Origin: Anaerolineales bacterium
GTDB lineage: Bacteria; Chloroflexota; Anaerolineae; Anaerolineales; E44-bin32
Assembly: GCA_023250385.1 (NCBI GenBank)
Contig: JAHFAU010000080.1
Coordinates: 1 to 8,493, forward strand
Direction: 5' to 3'
DNA length: 8,493 nucleotides
Of this stretch, positions 1 through 6,510 are shown piece by piece. The stretch's first letter is position 1; each line of letters opens with the position of its first letter. The notes beneath the pieces are model-generated. The model was not told the DNA's origin. It worked only from the letters and a program-made list of their open reading frames with translations, and did no database searches. Position numbers and translations under genes: made by a program.

Positions 1-2
1 TG

Positions 3-1118
3 TATGGACTCCTGGCGCTCGAGCTGACCGCCGCGGCGCTCCTGTTCTGGGCGGCGGTCAAACAGGGCGGGTGGCTGCGCTGGTTGGGATTCTCGATCCT
101 GGCGGCGGCCGCTCAGTACATCCACGCTTTGGCCGGTCTGTTTCTTCTGCCGCTGGCGCTGATCCCGATCTTCTTGCGAAACTGGAAGGCGGCCCAGGCG
201 ACTCTCATCAGCGGCATGGTCGCTCTCATCCTTTACGCGCCCTGGCTTATTCGGCTCCCCTCCCAAATCGGCCGGGTCAGACAGGCCTATTGGATTTCGC
301 GGCCTGGATTGGCTGAGCTCCTACGGACATTGGTCATCTACCTTGGAGGGTCTCCACTGCCCGGCTGGGGAGTGCCGATTGTCTTGTTTTCATTGATCCT
401 GCTCACCGGGCTCGGCGGTTGGACCCTCTACACAGCCCGGCGGGAGCAGTCGGGCGGGGCAACGATCGGATTCGGATCGGCCTACCTGGCGCTGGCGCCC
501 CTGCTGCTCATGGTTCTGATCTCACTCTGGCAACCGGTCTACCTGGACCGGGCGATGCTGCCGGCCGGGATGGCCTTCTTGCTTTTTCTCGGGTGGTTGA
601 TCGGGGGCGACCAGCTCCCGGCAAGATTGCGTTGGACCGCCCGGGTTCTCGTCGGAGGAAGTTTCGTGATCGGATTGACCGGCTACTGGACCTATCGAGG
701 GTTCCCCTACGCGCCTTATCCGGACATCGTCGCGTATGTCCAAGCTCACAAAACGCAGGACGAAATCCTGCTCCACAGCAACAAACTCACCGCCGTGCCA
801 TCCGAATACTACGGCCCGGGTCTCGCTCAGGAGTATCTGGCCGATCCGCCGGGCAGCGGATCCGACACGCTCGCGCCGGCCACCCAACGCGCGCTCGGAA
901 TGATTGCTAGTCCGGATGCCCGATCCGCGGTCGGTGACGCGCCAGGCGTATGGTTCCTGATCTTTCCGCGCGAGATCGAAGAATACGCGGCGCTCGGCGC
1001 GCCAGAGCATCCGGCCCTGGCCTGGCTGATGGCGAACTTTTCCGAAGACACCGTGCTTTCGTTTGGCGATTCCCAACTGCATCACTTCCAGGCTCGGCAG
1101 CCGAGCGCCGGCGAATAA
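3..1118 (+). CDS. GT-C (PMT/ArnT-like) membrane glycosyltransferase, 5' partial
   Basis: The frame is open from base 3 to the TAA at 1116-1118, so 371 residues of the middle and C-terminal part are present and the N-terminus lies outside the window. It alternates hydrophobic membrane segments (about visible residues 1-18, 26-58, 66-80, 123-143, 158-176, 186-200, 212-228) with basic loops, then ends in a soluble domain of about 140 residues. The opening YGLLALEL, a basic loop, then AAAQYIHALAGLFLLPLAL, and the later QPVYLDRAMLPAGM (like the RYxxPxLP element) are typical of family 39/PMT-like polyprenyl-phosphate-sugar glycosyltransferases that act at the outer face of the membrane. The catalytic first loop with its acidic motif would lie upstream and cannot be checked. 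The next gene starts 9 bp downstream, so the genes are probably co-transcribed. The donor and acceptor sugars are unknown. An internal TTG at 84 could be taken as a start, but the similarity and open frame continue upstream of it. Confidence 0.8.
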   Translation, partial: YGLLALELTAAALLFWAAVKQGGWLRWLGFSILAAAAQYIHALAGLFLLPLALIPIFLRNWKAAQATLISGMVALILYAPWLIRLPSQIGRVRQAYWISRPGLAELLRTLVIYLGGSPLPGWGVPIVLFSLILLTGLGGWTLYTARREQSGGATIGFGSAYLALAPLLLMVLISLWQPVYLDRAMLPAGMAFLLFLGWLIGGDQLPARLRWTARVLVGGSFVIGLTGYWTYRGFPYAPYPDIVAYVQAHKTQDEILLHSNKLTAVPSEYYGPGLAQEYLADPPGSGSDTLAPATQRALGMIASPDARSAVGDAPGVWFLIFPREIEEYAALGAPEHPALAWLMANFSEDTVLSFGDSQLHHFQARQPSAGE

Positions 1119-1127
1119 GTCGGACCA

Positions 1128-2672
1128 GTGCGAAGTTCCCTTCTGCTGAGCGTTGGGCTGGCGACCTGCCTGGCGGCGGCGATCTGGGTCCGCGCCCCGG
1201 GCTACATGGACGCGGACTATTACCTGCTCACCGCGAACCAATTGGCGGAAGGCAAGGGGTTCAACGAACCCGTGCTCTGGAACTACCTTGACGATCCAAG
1301 TCACATCCCTCATCCCTCCCACCTTTACTGGCTGCCGCTCACCTCGTTGGTCGCGGCGGGCTCGATGAGTCTCTTCGGCGTGTCGTTTCGAGCGGCTCAA
1401 GTTCCATTCATCCTGATCGCGGCCGCTCTGCCGCTGCTGACGGCCCAGATCGGATTCCAGCTCACGCACGATCGCGGGCTGGCAACTCAAGCCGGTTTGT
1501 TCGCTGCGTTCTCCGGCTTCTTCCTTCCTTTCAATGTGACTACCGACGCCTTCGCCTTGTACGCAGCGCTGGGCGCGATCGCCTTCTGGCTCATGGCGTC
1601 GGCAATGGAAAAACAATCCCCCCGGCGCTGGCTGGCGGTTGGCGTGGTTATCGGGCTGGGCAACCTTGCCCGGGCCGACGGTCTGCTGCTGCTGGCGACC
1701 GCGGTTCTGGCGGTGATCCTCAGCAAGAGAGACCGGGCCCGTGGGCTCGGATCGCTGCTGGCCGGATTCGTTCTCGTTCTGGGCCCGTGGTGGGCCAGGA
1801 ACCTTTCGGCGGTCGGAAGCCTGGCGAATCCGGGCGGCCTCAGCCTCTTGTGGATGTTGAGCTATGACGATCTTTTCAGCTATCCGGGCGCGGTGCTGAG
1901 TTTCGATCGCTGGCGGGCAGCCGGCCTCGCCAGCCTGACCGCGGCCCGCGGGTCGGCCTTTGTGTGGAATTCGGCGAGGCTCGTGGCGGAGAACGGGCTG
2001 GTGTTTCTAGGTCCATTCATGCTGCTCGGCGCGATCCGGCACCGTACGCGGCCGCTGGTCCGCCTGCCGGTCACCTACCTCGGCCTCTTGTTCGCGGCGA
2101 TGACCGTGGCCTTCCCCTTCGTCGGCCCGCGAGGGGCATTCTTCCACTCGAGCACCGCCGCGATGCCGGTACTCTGGGCGCTCGCGCCGGTCGGGCTGCG
2201 GGCGGCCATCGACTGGGCAGGCCACAAGCGCCAGTGGAACCTCGGCCAGGCCCGGCAGGTGCTGGGTGCGGCCGCGGTGGTTCTCGCCGCGGGGACGACG
2301 ATCGGGCTTTATGTAGTTCGGCTGATAATCCCGTCCTCGGCCGGCCAGGGGTGGGGCGTGGGCTTGCAAACTTACAGGGAAGTCGACGCACAGTTGCCTG
2401 CCTCGGCAGGGCGGGTGGCGGTCAATAACCCGCCGGGATTCAGCCTGGCGAGCGGCCGCGAGGCGGTCGTGATTCCCAACGGTCCCCCGGAGACCCTTCG
2501 GCAGGTCGTGCGCAAGTATCGGGTCGAATGGATTGTGTTGGAGTCGAATCACCCCGCCGAGCTGGATCTGCTCTACGCCAATCCGGAAGCGCTCCCCTGG
2601 CTGCGCCTGGTAGTCACGATTGAGGACCCTTTCGGGAAACCGGTTTACCTGCTGGAGGTCAGGGGGACATGA
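1128..2672 (+). CDS. GT-C family integral membrane glycosyltransferase
   Basis: This 514-residue polytopic membrane protein starts with GTG at 1128, 9 bp after the previous stop. The start is chosen because a membrane helix follows at once (about residues 4-21); no strong Shine-Dalgarno is visible, so it may rely on translational coupling. The first outer loop carries an acidic motif, MDADYY (D28, D30), as expected for the catalytic aspartate(s) of GT-C enzymes. It is followed by a loop with PHPSHLYWLPLTSL (60-73), which resembles the common P-hydrophobic-W-L-P loop of this superfamily. About nine to ten further helices lie between residues 68 and 400. LARADGLLLL (180-189) sits where many family members have a RPDG-like motif. 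The C-terminal 110 residues form a soluble domain. The role is probably transfer of a sugar from a polyprenyl-phosphate donor to a surface glycan, lipid or protein; the substrate cannot be read from the sequence. Its TGA overlaps the start of the next gene. Confidence 0.8.
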   Translation: MRSSLLLSVGLATCLAAAIWVRAPGYMDADYYLLTANQLAEGKGFNEPVLWNYLDDPSHIPHPSHLYWLPLTSLVAAGSMSLFGVSFRAAQVPFILIAAALPLLTAQIGFQLTHDRGLATQAGLFAAFSGFFLPFNVTTDAFALYAALGAIAFWLMASAMEKQSPRRWLAVGVVIGLGNLARADGLLLLATAVLAVILSKRDRARGLGSLLAGFVLVLGPWWARNLSAVGSLANPGGLSLLWMLSYDDLFSYPGAVLSFDRWRAAGLASLTAARGSAFVWNSARLVAENGLVFLGPFMLLGAIRHRTRPLVRLPVTYLGLLFAAMTVAFPFVGPRGAFFHSSTAAMPVLWALAPVGLRAAIDWAGHKRQWNLGQARQVLGAAAVVLAAGTTIGLYVVRLIIPSSAGQGWGVGLQTYREVDAQLPASAGRVAVNNPPGFSLASGREAVVIPNGPPETLRQVVRKYRVEWIVLESNHPAELDLLYANPEALPWLRLVVTIEDPFGKPVYLLEVRGT

Positions 2673-4243
2673 GGCCGGGCCCGCGAATTACCAGGCCATC
2701 GGCGATCGGCCTCGTCGTGCTCACTGTACTCGCCTCGGCGGGGTTGTATCTGTGGACCGCCCAACGTACGTTCCGACTCGGGCTGCCGCTCGATGACGCC
2801 TGGATCCATCAGACCTATGCCCGCAACCTGGTTGAGCTGAACCAATGGGCATTCCTCCCGGGAACTCCCAGCGCCGGCTCCACGGCTCCCCTATGGACGG
2901 CCGTCCTGGCCGTGGGGTACTGGCTGCGGGTCAATCCGCTGGTCTTCACCTATGGGGTGGGTTTGACCATTCTCGGGCTCGTGGCCTGGCTCGTCGGCCG
3001 ATGGGTGCAGGCCCTCGTGCCAGAGCGAGCCGGGTGGTCCTGGACGTTGGGGGTGTTGGTGGCCCTCGAGTGGCACCTGGTGTGGGCAAGCTTATCCGGT
3101 ATGGAAACTCTGGCGGTCGCGGGCCTGGCCGTGCTTGCCTTCCTGGCGGTCGAACGCCGGTGGCTTGGCCCTGGTCGGCTCGGCCTGCTGATCGGGCTCG
3201 GGGCCTGGTTGCGGCCGGACGCGCTCAGCTTGGTCGTGGCGCCCATTGGCCAGCTTGTGCTGGGCGAGCGGCGAAAGATTGTCCCGGGCCTGGTCCGCCT
3301 GGTCGGCGGATTGTCGGCTGGGCTGGTTCCATACTTGTTGTGGCAGCGATCCCTCTCTGGTGAGCTGTGGCCCAACACAACTTTCGCCAAGCAGGCCGAG
3401 TATGCCGTTCTGCGAGACCTCCCGCTCACAGTCCGCCTGGCTGCGCAGGCCGGAATCCCAGGCGCGTGGCTGGGGGCCAAAGGACTGGATCCGGGCGGCC
3501 CGCTGATCGGAGTGATGGCGGTGCTGGTTCCAGGCTTGCTGCTGTTTGCAATGGCTCAGCTGCGCGCTCGCCGATGGGATCGGCTGCTGCCCCTAGTTTG
3601 GTCTGCAGCGTTCATCGGCCTCTACGCGGTGCGCCTGCCGGCGACCTACCAGCACGGCCGGTATGCGATGCCGGTGCTTCCAATCTGGATGGCGCTGGCC
3701 GGCGCCGGCATGTTGGGCGGGGTGCGGCCGAACGCAGACCGATTCGTGAGTCGGGTGCTTTCCCGCAGCTGGATCGCGCTGGTGGCGATACTTGCCGGTT
3801 GGTTCTGGCTGGCAGGCGCCCAAGCCTATAGTCGAGATGTGGCCATCATCGAGTCGGAGATGGTGGAGACTGCCCGCTGGGTGGAGGCTCGCACGCCCGA
3901 AGATGCGGTAATCGCAGCCCACGATATCGGAGCGCTCGGCTACTTTGGTCGCCGGAGGCTGATTGATTTGGCGGGTCTCATCGATCCGACGGTCGTGCCC
4001 ATCCTGCGGGACGAGTCCGCCCTGGCCCGCTACCTTTCGGCGCGTGGCGCGGACTACCTGATGACCTTTCCCGGTTGGTATCCGCAGCTCACCGCTGGGC
4101 GGAATCCGGTGTATCGGAGCGGCGGCCGGTTCAGCCCCGCGGCCGGGTCGGAAAACATGGCAGTTTACCGTTGGGAATCGTCCTCGTTTGCTCCGTGCGG
4201 TGGCTGTGCTATACTCGCCGAGCTGTGGCAGGGAAGGCCATGA
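2669..4243 (+). CDS. GT-C family membrane glycosyltransferase, AftB-like motif pattern
   Basis: A 524-residue polytopic membrane protein. The ATG at 2669 overlaps the previous stop in an ATGA, and a GGAGG lies some 12 bases upstream, which favours coupled translation. After one helix (about 12-30) comes the acidic catalytic-loop motif LPLDDAWIHQTYARNL (D42, D43). Further motifs are AGSTAPLWT (69-77), SGMET (143-147), LRPDAL (181-186), WPNTTFAK (234-241) and, in the soluble C-terminal domain, HDIGALGYFGRRRLIDLAGL (418-437). This DD / GST-PLWT / SGMET / RPDA / PNT-AK order resembles bacterial arabinofuranosyltransferases of the AftB type and their many uncharacterised relatives. The sugar specificity is therefore not settled. 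The last 18 residues or so, including a CGGC (C510-C513), look unlike the rest of the family. They are encoded by DNA that also carries the promoter for the next genes, so the tail may be a late extension. The stop overlaps the next start. Confidence 0.8.
   Translation: MRPGPRITRPSAIGLVVLTVLASAGLYLWTAQRTFRLGLPLDDAWIHQTYARNLVELNQWAFLPGTPSAGSTAPLWTAVLAVGYWLRVNPLVFTYGVGLTILGLVAWLVGRWVQALVPERAGWSWTLGVLVALEWHLVWASLSGMETLAVAGLAVLAFLAVERRWLGPGRLGLLIGLGAWLRPDALSLVVAPIGQLVLGERRKIVPGLVRLVGGLSAGLVPYLLWQRSLSGELWPNTTFAKQAEYAVLRDLPLTVRLAAQAGIPGAWLGAKGLDPGGPLIGVMAVLVPGLLLFAMAQLRARRWDRLLPLVWSAAFIGLYAVRLPATYQHGRYAMPVLPIWMALAGAGMLGGVRPNADRFVSRVLSRSWIALVAILAGWFWLAGAQAYSRDVAIIESEMVETARWVEARTPEDAVIAAHDIGALGYFGRRRLIDLAGLIDPTVVPILRDESALARYLSARGADYLMTFPGWYPQLTAGRNPVYRSGGRFSPAAGSENMAVYRWESSSFAPCGGCAILAELWQGRP
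4188..4215 (+). promoter_or_regulatory. Predicted sigma-70 promoter (extended -10) for the two-component pair
   Basis: TTGCTC (4188-4193) and TATACT (4210-4215) are separated by 16 bp. The -10 is preceded by TG plus one base (4207-4209), forming an extended -10 that can offset the weak -35. Transcription would start near 4222, about 18 bases before the regulator ATG at 4240, with GGGAAGG (4231-4237) as the ribosome-binding region. The element lies inside the coding end of the upstream glycosyltransferase. It was found by eye only. Confidence 0.5.
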
Positions 4244-4932
4244 AGGAGGTCAGTGTTCTGATCGTGGACGATCACCCTCTCTTTCGAGAGGGTGTTCGGA
4301 ATGTGCTGGTCTCGGAAGAGGACATCAAGATTGTTGGGGAGACCACCAGCGGCGACGAAGCGCTTCAGCTGGTGCGGGACAAGCAGCCGATGGTGGCGTT
4401 GGTCGATGTCAACCTGCCCAGCATGAACGGAATCCAAGTGACCCGACAGGTGGTGGCGGAACGGATCAACACCGCGATCGTGCTGTTGACTGCCTATGAT
4501 GACGTGGAGCAAGTGCTGCACGCGTTCAAGGCCGGCGCGGCGGCCTACTGCTCCAAGGATGTTGAGCCCGGCAAGCTGGTGGACGTCATCCGCAATGTCG
4601 CCCGCGGCTACTTCGTTGTGGGCGACCAGGTTTACGATCAGGCCGGCCTGGATCAGTGGCTGTCGCGGGGGGTTGAGACGGTCCGCCGGCCGCATCTGGA
4701 TGGAGACGTGGAAGCCTTCACACCGCTCTCGCCGCGTGAGATGGAAATCTTGCAGTACGTGACTCGCGGATTGAGCAACAAAGAGATCGCGGTCCAGCTC
4801 GGCATCAGCCATCAGACCGTCAAGAATCATATGACGGCCATCCTCCACAAATTGGATGTTGAGGATCGGACCCAGGCCGCAGTGTACGCGCTGCGCCACG
4901 GTTGGGTGCGACTCCAGGACACCCGCAAGTAG
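4240..4932 (+). CDS. NarL/DegU-type response regulator (receiver + LuxR HTH)
   Basis: A 230-residue DNA-binding response regulator. The receiver (about 1-122) has all expected residues: acidic pair D10-D11, phospho-acceptor D56 (VALVDVNLP), T84 (VLLTAYDD) and K106 (YCSKDV). A linker of about 35 residues leads to a LuxR/GerE helix-turn-helix (about 161-225) with LSPREMEILQYVTRGLSNKE and the recognition region ISHQTVKNHMTAILHKL. Phosphorylation at D56 should promote dimerisation and promoter binding. The start is set at ATG 4240 because it opens directly on the receiver beta-1 strand (VSVLIVDDHP). The frame extends further upstream, but only as an alternative-frame reading of the glycosyltransferase gene. 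The ATG overlaps the previous stop by 4 bp, and an internal promoter precedes it. The histidine kinase follows 4 bp later and is the obvious partner. The target genes are unknown; the flp/cpaB promoters immediately downstream are reasonable candidates by position only. Confidence 0.93.
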   Translation: MKEVSVLIVDDHPLFREGVRNVLVSEEDIKIVGETTSGDEALQLVRDKQPMVALVDVNLPSMNGIQVTRQVVAERINTAIVLLTAYDDVEQVLHAFKAGAAAYCSKDVEPGKLVDVIRNVARGYFVVGDQVYDQAGLDQWLSRGVETVRRPHLDGDVEAFTPLSPREMEILQYVTRGLSNKEIAVQLGISHQTVKNHMTAILHKLDVEDRTQAAVYALRHGWVRLQDTRK

Positions 4933-4936
4933 CTGA

Positions 4937-5983
4937 ATGACCGAAGCACAGGCCGAGCTTAGCCCGGTAGAGGCGTTCGTCGAGATCGCCCGCCAGGAGC
5001 TGGAGCAGGTTCGCCGCGAGCGCCAAGAAATCGGAATGCTGGTCGAGCAGAGCCAGGGCGAAGTCGAGAAACTGGCCCAGCGCAACGCCTCGATTGCGGC
5101 AACCCTTCGCCAGATCCAATCCAACTTTGACACGGTTCCCCGGGAGGACATCCGAGCCACCTATGAGGCTGCCGCCGACACCCAGCAGCGCTTGTTCACG
5201 ATGCGCGGACAATTGGAAAAGCTGCAGAGCGACCAGACCAATTTGCAACGCTACATCGAATTCATCACGAGCACGATGAATTTATTGGAAGGGCGCACCC
5301 AGGACGAAATGGCAGATGCTGATTCGGGGCGCGGATCGGTCATCGAGCAGATCATCGAGGCCCAGGAGGAGGAGCGGCGCAAGATCTCGCGCCAGATTCA
5401 CGACGGTCCGGCCCAATCCCTGTCCAATTTCATCCTGCAGGCCGAAATCGCGATGCGGTTGTTCGACATCGATCAGGATAAGGCCCGGGAGGAGCTCAAT
5501 AATCTGAAGGCGGCGGCCAATTCCACCTTCTCTCAAGTGCGCGACTACATCTTCGACCTGCGGCCGATGATGCTCGATGATCTTGGGCTGGTGCCGACCG
5601 TTCGCCGCTACGCCGAGGCTTACAAAGACAAGACGGGGCTGGAGCTGAATGTAGTCGTCACCGGGACCGAGCGCAGATTGGAGGCCCATCGGGAGGTCCT
5701 GATGTTCCGAACGGTCCAGGCGCTGCTGCAGAATGTGCGGGACCACGCCCAGGCCACCCAGGTCAAGGTGCTGCTGGATCTGGATGAGGCGCAGGTGAAG
5801 GCTTCGGTAGAAGATAATGGTAGAGGGTTCGATGCGGAAGCCGTGCTGGATAAGGAGGGTGCTCCCCACGGGCTGCAAACGATCAAGGACCGGTTGGGGC
5901 AGGTCGGAGGCCAGTTCCAAATCGAAAGCCAGCCTGGGGAGGGCACCCGGGTCTCGTTCTGGGTGCCTTCCGTCGAGGCATAA
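4937..5983 (+). CDS. Cytoplasmic DegS-like sensor histidine kinase (HisKA_3/HATPase)
   Basis: A 348-residue kinase with no membrane segment or signal peptide, so it acts in the cytoplasm. Residues about 8-118 are charged, Glu/Gln-rich and helical, with a coiled-coil look like the N-terminal sensory region of DegS. The dimerisation/phospho-acceptor domain (about 133-210) carries EEERRKISRQIHDGPAQSL, with H155 the predicted phosphorylation site in the IHDGPAQ motif typical of DegS/NarL-partner kinases. The ATPase domain follows (about 250-345): N-box region VQALLQNVRDHA (N266), G1 box VEDNGRGFD (291-299), G2-like HGLQTIKDR (311-319) and GEGTRVSFWVP at the end. The acidic residue usually found four before the N-box Asn is Ala262 here. 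The gene begins 4 bp after the response regulator stop and has no clear Shine-Dalgarno, so it is probably translated by coupling. The signal sensed is unknown. A strong hairpin terminator follows directly. Confidence 0.92.
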   Translation: MTEAQAELSPVEAFVEIARQELEQVRRERQEIGMLVEQSQGEVEKLAQRNASIAATLRQIQSNFDTVPREDIRATYEAAADTQQRLFTMRGQLEKLQSDQTNLQRYIEFITSTMNLLEGRTQDEMADADSGRGSVIEQIIEAQEEERRKISRQIHDGPAQSLSNFILQAEIAMRLFDIDQDKAREELNNLKAAANSTFSQVRDYIFDLRPMMLDDLGLVPTVRRYAEAYKDKTGLELNVVVTGTERRLEAHREVLMFRTVQALLQNVRDHAQATQVKVLLDLDEAQVKASVEDNGRGFDAEAVLDKEGAPHGLQTIKDRLGQVGGQFQIESQPGEGTRVSFWVPSVEA

Positions 5984-5990
5984 TGGAAAG

Positions 5991-6027
5991 CCGGCCGCCC
6001 TGCAAAGGGCGGCCGGTCTCGATTTGG
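5991..6027 (+). terminator. Hairpin terminator after the histidine kinase
   Basis: A perfect 11-bp inverted repeat (CCGGCCGCCCT at 5991-6001, AGGGCGGCCGG at 6006-6016) encloses the tetraloop GCAA, a GNRA-type loop. It starts 8 bases after the kinase stop. The following TCTCGATTT is only moderately T-rich, so it is intrinsic-like rather than textbook. It separates the regulatory pair from the pilus genes. Confidence 0.75.
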
Positions 6028-6070
6028 GCGGCTTACGGCGGTCCGGGGCCCCCCTCGGAGATTTGTCCTA

Positions 6071-6099
6071 TTGTCCCCCTAAGGGGCGGTTTCTATAAT
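6071..6099 (+). promoter_or_regulatory. Predicted sigma-70 promoter of flp
   Basis: TTGTCC (6071-6076, 4 of 6 to consensus) and a perfect TATAAT (6094-6099) are separated by 17 bp. Transcription would start near 6106, giving a leader of about 50 bases to the pilin start. The spacer contains the small inverted repeat CCCC-TAA-GGGG (6076-6086), and TTGTCC is repeated 8 bp upstream (6063-6068). Both are possible regulator contacts. Confidence 0.7.
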
Positions 6100-6140
6100 T
6101 GGGGCGCCTTGGAGCAGAATCCAGGCGAAACTGATACAGA

Positions 6141-6150
6141 AGGGAGGTGA
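6141..6150 (+). promoter_or_regulatory. Strong Shine-Dalgarno deciding the TTG start of flp
   Basis: AGGGAGGTGA contains the 8-base GGAGGTGA, fully complementary to the 3' end of bacterial 16S rRNA. The GGAGG core ends 8 bases before the TTG at 6156, a favourable distance. It argues for TTG 6156 over the in-frame GTG at 6147, which lies inside the Shine-Dalgarno itself. Confidence 0.8.
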
Positions 6151-6155
6151 ACCAA

Positions 6156-6302
6156 TTGTTGTTCGCACCGAAAGAGAGAGGTCAGGGTCTGGTCGAGTAC
6201 GCGTTGATCCTTGTATTGGTCGCCGTCGTCGTGATCGTTATTTTGGCGCTGCTCGGGCCTGCCATTGGGAACGTGTTCAGCAACATCGTCAGCAACATTT
6301 AA
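6156..6302 (+). CDS. flp: Flp/Fap-type prepilin (major tad pilin)
   Basis: A 48-residue type IVb prepilin. The predicted leader is MLFAPKERG, with cleavage after G9 giving a mature pilin that begins QGLVEY. The Glu at +5 and Tyr at +6 match the Flp signature processed by a TadV/FppA-type prepilin peptidase. The rest is one hydrophobic helix (about residues 16-35, LILVLVAVVVIVILALLG) and a short tail, GPAIGNVFSNIVSNI. Pilins of this type are made in quantity and assembled into thin adhesive pili by the Tad machinery. The start is TTG at 6156 because of the near-perfect Shine-Dalgarno at 6141-6150; GTG 6147 and TTG 6159 are the alternatives. It has its own promoter and a terminator directly downstream, so it is probably the most highly expressed gene in the window. 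cpaB and cpaE follow, which supports the assignment. Confidence 0.92.
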   Translation: MLFAPKERGQGLVEYALILVLVAVVVIVILALLGPAIGNVFSNIVSNI

Positions 6303-6304
6303 GC

Positions 6305-6332
6305 GTCCAGTGGACAGGGTTCGAGTAGAACC
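6305..6332 (+). repeat. Two small inverted repeats after flp
   Basis: GTCC-AGT-GGAC (6305-6315) and GGTTC-GAGTA-GAACC (6318-6332) lie just downstream of the pilin stop, before the terminator. They could fold as short hairpins that protect the 3' end of the pilin mRNA. The function is inferred, and such short repeats can occur by chance. Confidence 0.3.
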
Positions 6333-6356
6333 TCGACCACCTGCCAGCAACGAGGG

Positions 6357-6382
6357 AGCCCTATCTCCGATAGGGCTTCTTT
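6357..6382 (+). terminator. Rho-independent terminator after flp
   Basis: AGCCCTAT (6357-6364) and ATAGGGCT (6370-6377) form a perfect 8-bp stem with loop CTCCG, followed by TCTTT. The stem can extend outward through G-T and A-T/G-C pairs to about 6352/6382. It lies 54 bases after the pilin stop and would end most pilin transcripts before cpaB. Confidence 0.75.
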
Positions 6383-6433
6383 CGTGAAAAAAGGAACAAA
6401 TGATGTCGTTGAGTCAGTCCGCGGACAGTTCAC

Positions 6434-6461
6434 TTGACATTTGAAACCCTAGCAGTATCAT
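6434..6461 (+). promoter_or_regulatory. Predicted sigma-70 promoter of cpaB
   Basis: A perfect TTGACA (6434-6439) and TATCAT (6456-6461) are separated by 16 bp, in a locally AT-rich patch of otherwise GC-rich DNA. The predicted start is near 6468, leaving a leader of about 43 bases. Its position after the flp terminator fits independent expression of the pilus assembly genes. Confidence 0.65.
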
Positions 6462-6480
6462 ACCGGCGCGCTAGCCGGGC

Positions 6481-6496
6481 GGGCGTGTCTACGCTC
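6481..6496 (+). promoter_or_regulatory. Small hairpin in the cpaB leader
   Basis: GGGCGT (6481-6486) pairs with ACGCTC (6491-6496) around the tetraloop GTCT (five Watson-Crick pairs and one G-T). It sits 3 bases upstream of the cpaB Shine-Dalgarno AAGGAGG (6500-6506). It could affect mRNA stability or ribosome access. A second repeat, CCGGC-GCGCTA-GCCGG (6463-6478), straddles the predicted transcription start. Confidence 0.3.
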
Positions 6497-6510
6497 ATCA
6501 AGGAGGCATA

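Noticed and set aside
522..1616. 364-codon open frame on the minus strand opposite the first two glycosyltransferase genes
   Set aside because: It spans the junction of two real + strand genes, has shadow-like composition, and shows no recognisable motif or ribosome-binding site.
4075..4239. N-terminal extension of the response regulator from an upstream ATG
   Set aside because: The 55 extra residues are an alternative-frame reading of the glycosyltransferase C-terminus. Receiver domains begin with the beta-1 strand that follows ATG 4240.
4165..5160. 331-codon minus-strand open frame opposite the regulator and kinase
   Set aside because: Opposite strand of two well-supported two-component genes, with no family features in its translation.
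6041..6059. GGGGCCCC palindrome and surrounding TCCG...CGGA in the flp upstream region
   Set aside because: Imperfect pairing, upstream of the promoter and within very GC-rich DNA. No function can be supported.
6400..6444. 14-residue ORF (MMSLSQSADSSLDI) with AAGGA upstream
   Set aside because: It lies after the flp terminator and overlaps the cpaB -35 box, so neither predicted transcript would carry it efficiently. Too short to support without expression or conservation.
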